Source: Chrysophaeum taylorii (taxonomy: Eukaryota; Sar; Pelagophyceae; Pelagomonadales; Pelagomonadaceae). From it: a stretch of DNA of 64,000 nt. Made by a program: the position numbers and the translations under genes. The stretch covers positions 62,001-126,000 of the forward strand of contig JAQMWT010000314.1 of NCBI GenBank assembly GCA_029834535.1, written 5' to 3'. Within the stretch, counting starts at the first letter, position 1. Each line of letters begins with the position of its first letter. Below, in pieces: positions 60,241 through 64,000 of the stretch. Below the pieces are notes generated by a model. It was not told where the DNA came from, did no database searches, and saw only the letters and a program-made list of their open reading frames with translations.

Positions 60241-60484
60241 CCCCCCCCCCCCCGCGTGCTAATCCGAGGACGTTCTCACCCATTTTTCGACGACGACGAC
60301 GACGCGATTATTATCTTGTGACGATAATAAAGCCAAAAGTCGCTTCCGTTCTTCGCGTTCCGCGGTGGTGCACGTCGCCTTTTTTTGGACGCATTTTCTC
60401 AAAACAACTGTTCGTGATCATCATCCTCGCGTCGTCGTCGGGTGTCCGACCTCGTCGCTGACGGATGGATGATCCTTGCTTTTC

Positions 60485-60985
60485 ATGGCTTCTCCCACTT
60501 TCGAGGTGCGCGTCGTCGGCGCGGAGCCAGCGTCCGACGATATGTATCTGTGTTCACAATCACATTCCAACGAGCGCGTCAACGCGCGTGCTCCTCGCAG
60601 CACATTGATTGCGCTGCTGCTACAGGACCTATGCTTATTGTATTGCAGTGACCAACATCCTCAACCTCGCGTCAACGTCCGCTCCTGGACGCGAGGCATA
60701 CTCTGCGTGCAACCCCGTCGACGTAGACGTGTTCTTTGGACTCGACAGCCACGGGTGGTGGCCCGTGCTCTTGGTGGCCGAACCGGGCCGGGCGCCGCCG
60801 TCGCGCGCATTGTCATCGTGTTGGGCGTTGTTGAGTTCACGCTGCCTCGTTCACCTGGCGTCCCTCCCTGTGCGGAAGTGTCGTTTGAATCCGTGGAGCC
60901 AGTCCTCCTCACCACGTCACTCCGCTTCGACTGCTGCGGGGGTAAATTGGATGTTAATGATGACGCGCGAGTGGTCACCACCTAA
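60485..60985 (+). CDS. B9-domain protein (B9D1/B9D2-like), spliced, with a frame break
   Basis: Exon 1 is 60485-60543 (MASPTFEVRVVGAEPASDD). An 82-nt GT-AG intron at 60544-60625 joins it to TYAYCIAVTNIL and PVDVDVFFGLDSHGWWPVL. This order matches the B9 fold: an FxVxVxG start, an aromatic/Cys strand, then a P-hydrophobic-D-hydrophobic-x-F strand and GWP. The next expected block, VIVLGVVEFTLPRSPG (compare GYG..hvP..PG), is in a different frame that runs to a stop at 60985. A one-base shift near 60790 is needed. B9 proteins build the ciliary transition zone. The copy is either a recent pseudogene or affected by a sequence error. The B9 call rests on pattern matching by eye. Confidence 0.45.
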   Translation: MASPTFEVRVVGAEPASDDMYLCSQSHSNERVNARAPRSTLIALLLQDLCLLYCSDQHPQPRVNVRSWTRGILCVQPRRRRRVLWTRQPRVVARALGGRTGPGAAVARIVIVLGVVEFTLPRSPGVPPCAEVSFESVEPVLLTTSLRFDCCGGKLDVNDDARVVTT

Positions 60986-61258
60986 AAAGATGATCTAAGA
61001 CGACGAATCGCGGACGCCTGGAACCAGTCATGTCGCGCGTCGTGGCACAACGCAAAAAGCCGGTAAAAAAAGTAGTCTCGTGTCGTATCACGAAGTTCCG
61101 TTGAGCGAGGTCCTACTTCCGATTTTTCCGGGCGGATTCCGTATTCCGGGCGGATTCCGAGAGCTTCCTTCCTTCCATAAAAAGAAGAACTAAACCCTCA
61201 TCATGCTTCTGTTGTTGGACCCTTTTTTGTTGGAGCTACAAGTGTTCTGTTGTTGGTC

Positions 61259-62340
61259 ATGATCTGCGACGAGGTGGTGGACGTGACGCTGTACTCGTCG
61301 CAAGAACTGACGGCGTTCGTGCTCAAGCAGACAGGCGAGGTCGTGGACTTGGAAGTGCTGGAGTCGCGCGAGAAGTTGTTGGAAGTGGCGCGGCTGGCCG
61401 CCGTGTCGTCGCTGAGCATCGGCGCGCTGCGGCGCGCTATCAAGGCCGGCGGGCTCGGTCACGCCGACTGCCACACGAAGTCACTTTTGCGGGAACGAGC
61501 GGTCGAAGCGGTCGAGCGCGTTCGGGTCTCGAAGAAGCTCCCGAGCGTCGACGTCGCGCGCGAGGAAACGGAAGCTCGACTCCGCAAAGGTGCGCAGTGG
61601 CGACGCTACGAAATAAAGTTCAATGGTCGCAAGCTCGGCATGTCCCTGGGGCTCGTCGCAAACGACAAAACGACCTGCGTGGTGATCACGCGCGTCGCGC
61701 GCACGGACATTCCGGCCCTGCAAGCCGGCGACGAGCTCGTCGCGATAAACGACTTCCCCGTCGGGAGCTGCGCCGACGGCGCCGACTTTCGAATCGCTGT
61801 GCTCCAGCGCCTCCTGGACGCCCCCCGCCCCATCGTTTTAACCTTCGCGGTCGGGGACGCCCGCTGGCCGCCGGAGCTGAAATCGAAGCACGATCTCGCG
61901 CTCCGAGACGAGCGGTCGCCCAAGGTTGCCGACGTGCAGCGCGAGGCCGAGGAGACTATTCGTCGAGCGGCGGCCAAGTCTCCCGAGCCACCGGAAGCAC
62001 CTCCCGAAGCACCGCCCGGAGAACCTAAAGCCAAGCGAGCACCACCCGAGGACGTGGCAACGATGAGCGTCGGCCAGCTGCGTCGTGCTATCGAGAAAGC
62101 GGGCATGTCGCACGCCGGCGTCGTGGAGAAGTCCGAGCTGCGGAAGATCGCAGCCAAGGCCGTATCGAAGACGACAGAAGAGGCCAAGCCGCCAGAGGAC
62201 TCGTGGGCGGACTTCATCGCCGCGCAGCAGCAGAAAGCAGAGAAGCTTGAAGAGCCTCCGGCCGAGGAGCCAACGGGTGTCGCGCAACAGCAACAAGAGG
62301 TGTCACCCGCTGAGGAGGTGCCTCTCCCAAGAACCAAGAA

Positions 62341-62373
<33 letters not shown>

Positions 62374-62887
62374 CAAGACTGCGAAACGGAAGCCGCCTCC
62401 GCCTCCCGCGAAGAAGCCGCCGCAAATTGCCAAACCCGTCGAGGAAGAGAGTGTGGACGTTGCACCGGTCGTCGCCGAACCTGTGGAGAAACCGGTGGTG
62501 ATCGAAGAGCCGCATAATAATATCGAAGAAGAAGAAGAAGAAGAAGCGGCCAAGGAGGGAAACGAAGAAGCGGGGCCGAGGGAAGCAGAAACACCGCAGA
62601 AAAAGCTGTCGTCTATCTTCGATGAGATCCGCGATCCATCGAAGCGAGCGAGCCTCACGAAGACTCCCGAGAACGAGTCTCCGTCGTCGCGGCCCCCCTC
62701 ACACATGGAGAATTCCCTCCAAAGCGCGCTTTCCCAGATGCGGCAGTTTGTCGCCGCGGACGACTTCGACGACGACAACGAGGATGATGCTTGGGGGCCA
62801 GACGACGACGAGCAGCCTGCCGCGTCCAATCCAAAGGCAACAATGAGCTTTGGCGGTGCCAAGATCACCACCACCTGCGAGCTTTAG
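61259..62887 (+). CDS. PDZ-domain protein 2 with poly-proline, WH2-like and acidic tail
   Basis: The product is 542 aa from the ATG at 61259. The first 300 residues parallel PDZ protein 1: a common N-terminal region, the PDZ fold (WRRYEIKFNGRKLGMSLGLV ... LQAGDELVAINDFPVGSC) and the SAP-like helix (GQLRRAIEKAGMSHAGVVEK). It then continues with a Pro/Glu linker, a run of 11 or more prolines with KK spacers (about 355-390) as in profilin/SH3 ligands, a segment LSSIFDEIRDPSKRASLTK resembling a WH2 helix plus LKK-type extension, an amphipathic helix, and an acidic stretch with one Trp (DDDNEDDAWGPDDDE). This order recalls the Pro-WH2-central-acidic part of WASP-family Arp2/3 activators. The actin link is inference. 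Confidence 0.7.
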
Positions 62888-62938
62888 GATGCCCCTCTTA
62901 ACAAAATTAAACACCCCCCCCTAACCTAACCAATTTGA

Positions 62939-63703
62939 ATGGAAACGACGACGACGACGATGTATGGGGCTCTCTTGTGCCGCGCCGAGGCGGCGGATGT
63001 CCGGGCGTGGCAGGCGCGGATGTGGCGGATCTTCGTCGATGGCCTCGAGGCCGCGACGGGAGAGAGACCGGGGGTGTGCGGCGTGGACGGGGACTACTCG
63101 AGGTACGACCACCCGCAGACAGTTATCTGCCTGCAGGGGGTGATCCACAAGACAATAAGCGCGCCGAGCGACGGGACCCTGCGGCTGGAGGATCTGCGAA
63201 TGTGCGCGAAAGCCCTCGAAGTCGGGACCATCCGAGCCCCAATCACGGGGGTGTCGGCGCTGCTCGCGCCAAACTACGGGATGATGCTCGTCAACGTCCA
63301 AAACGAGGAGACCGATCTATTTCCGACGGCGCACACGACTTTGGTGGGGATCAAGCTGGCGCACCTCACGACGGCGCGGGGCTTTTCGGAGGATCTCGTG
63401 GCGTGCGGACGGTTGCTGGAGACGATGGAGGCAGAACGCAGAAACTTGACGCTATCCGAAATGGAGAGGATTAAAAATGCTCTGTACGCGAATTTTCCGC
63501 CGCTCAAAGCCTTGGAGGACGAAGTGGTTGGTGGGACCATCGAGTTCGACTCGATAGTCTTGAACGACTACGTATCGCCCTTTCGGGCGGACGGACCGCC
63601 TAAAGGGTCCCTCGAGATGCTCGTCGCGACGGGCTTCGCGCGCCGCGACCTCGGCACCACCTACGAGCCATCTACGGTCCTCGGCCAAAGAAGAAGAAGA
63701 TGA
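62939..63703 (+). CDS. Hypothetical protein, 254 aa
   Basis: An intact frame from an ATG (METTTTTMYGALLCRAEAAD). It starts 51 bp after the PDZ2 stop. Evenly composed, mixed alpha/beta-looking sequence (YDHPQTVICLQGVIHKTISA, GVSALLAPNYGMMLVNVQNE, HTTLVGIKLAHLTTARGFSE) with no signal, membrane helix or known motif. The C-terminus is basic (GQRRRR). The family is not recognised. It is convergent with the partial gene at the right edge. Confidence 0.6.
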   Translation: METTTTTMYGALLCRAEAADVRAWQARMWRIFVDGLEAATGERPGVCGVDGDYSRYDHPQTVICLQGVIHKTISAPSDGTLRLEDLRMCAKALEVGTIRAPITGVSALLAPNYGMMLVNVQNEETDLFPTAHTTLVGIKLAHLTTARGFSEDLVACGRLLETMEAERRNLTLSEMERIKNALYANFPPLKALEDEVVGGTIEFDSIVLNDYVSPFRADGPPKGSLEMLVATGFARRDLGTTYEPSTVLGQRRRR

Positions 63704-63726
63704 TGATGATGGGGCCTGTGTCATTT

Positions 63727-63757
63727 TTATTTGCAATTAGGAGAAGAAGGAGGCGGC

Positions 63758-63791
<34 letters not shown>

Positions 63792-64000
63792 CCTCGAGGA
63801 AGTCAAAGCCCGTGTCGACGACATCGAGGCGGAGTCCCGGCGTTCCCCAGGAGGGCTGGACGATGGCGGTGGGCCACTTGGCGTGGGTTTGAAGATCGAG
63901 GGCAAGGAGGTGGACGAGCTGGAAGCGCCGGGCGGGGAGATCGAGGGCCTTGGAAACGTCGGCGACAATCGTGCGCGCTTCGAGAGACTGCTGAATTTTC
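63727..64000 (-). CDS. C-terminal part of a gene running off the right edge
   Basis: An open minus-strand frame with codons aligned at 63999 and stop at 63727, 90 residues, without a start in the window. It reads SLEARTIVADVSKALDLPAR, then RFQLVHLLALDLQTHAKWPT and PGLRLDVVDTGFDFLED, followed by a run of ten Asn from a GTT repeat (63759-63791) and a Pro/Ser tail. Family unknown. Confidence 0.55.

Noticed and set aside
61606-62874. 422-codon minus-strand frame opposite PDZ protein 2
   Set aside because: Gly/Ser-rich antisense frame; the plus strand has the paralogous PDZ protein.

Overview
This window looks like nuclear DNA from a small, gene-dense, GC-rich eukaryotic microalga or protist. The evidence is core histone genes, GT-AG introns of only about 37-82 nt, ESCRT-I, sorting nexin, ArfGAP, Arp2/3 and SGF29-type genes, a B9-domain (ciliary) gene, an mTERF-like protein and several eukaryotic transposon classes. 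The mix of EGF/FG-GAP/ShK secreted proteins, several sulfotransferases and very short introns fits a stramenopile alga (pelagophyte-like). That lineage is an inference; no marker here proves it.

Layout. 1-4.4 kb is the broken 3' part of a Ty1/copia retrotransposon. 4641-9291 is a DNA transposon with 16-bp terminal inverted repeats and a decayed transposase gene. 9.8-15.4 kb holds host genes: a TLC-domain membrane protein, an indoleamine 2,3-dioxygenase-like enzyme, a VPS37A-like ESCRT-I subunit and a secreted EGF-repeat protein. 15.8-22.6 kb is a histone locus (H2B, a divergent H4/H3 pair, a broken H2A) interrupted by a 257-bp MITE, a Helitron-derived fragment and an mTERF-like gene. Each of the four histone genes is followed by an animal-like 3' stem-loop. 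23-41 kb is host genes, often convergent or sharing very short divergent promoters: PX sorting nexin, PTPA, a PPR-like protein, Cys-rich secreted proteins, an FG-GAP/ShK protein, a dual-specificity phosphatase, a DUF4116-like protein, a TAZ zinc finger, a sulfotransferase and a SAP30/SGF29/winged-helix chromatin protein. 41.7-44.6 kb is a 958-residue low-complexity Ala/Thr/Glu/Val protein; 44.6-47.7 kb has no convincing gene. 48.6-54.05 kb is a tandem array of about 1-kb units derived from a Helitron helicase 3' end: four head-to-tail copies and one inverted copy carrying a second, nearly identical MITE. 54.1-64 kb is dense host genes: two sulfotransferases, a GST-like protein, ArfGAP, ARPC3, two PDZ paralogues flanking a B9-domain gene, a hypothetical protein and the C-terminus of a gene running off the right edge.

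Possible functional links: ARPC3 shares a 78-bp divergent promoter region with a PDZ protein whose longer tandem paralogue carries poly-proline, a WH2-like segment and an acidic Trp tail, as Arp2/3 activators do. The H3/H4/H2B/H2A genes share a 3' processing signal. The transposon at 4641-9291 has the same termini as the two MITEs and is a plausible source of the enzyme that moved them, though this copy is itself broken.
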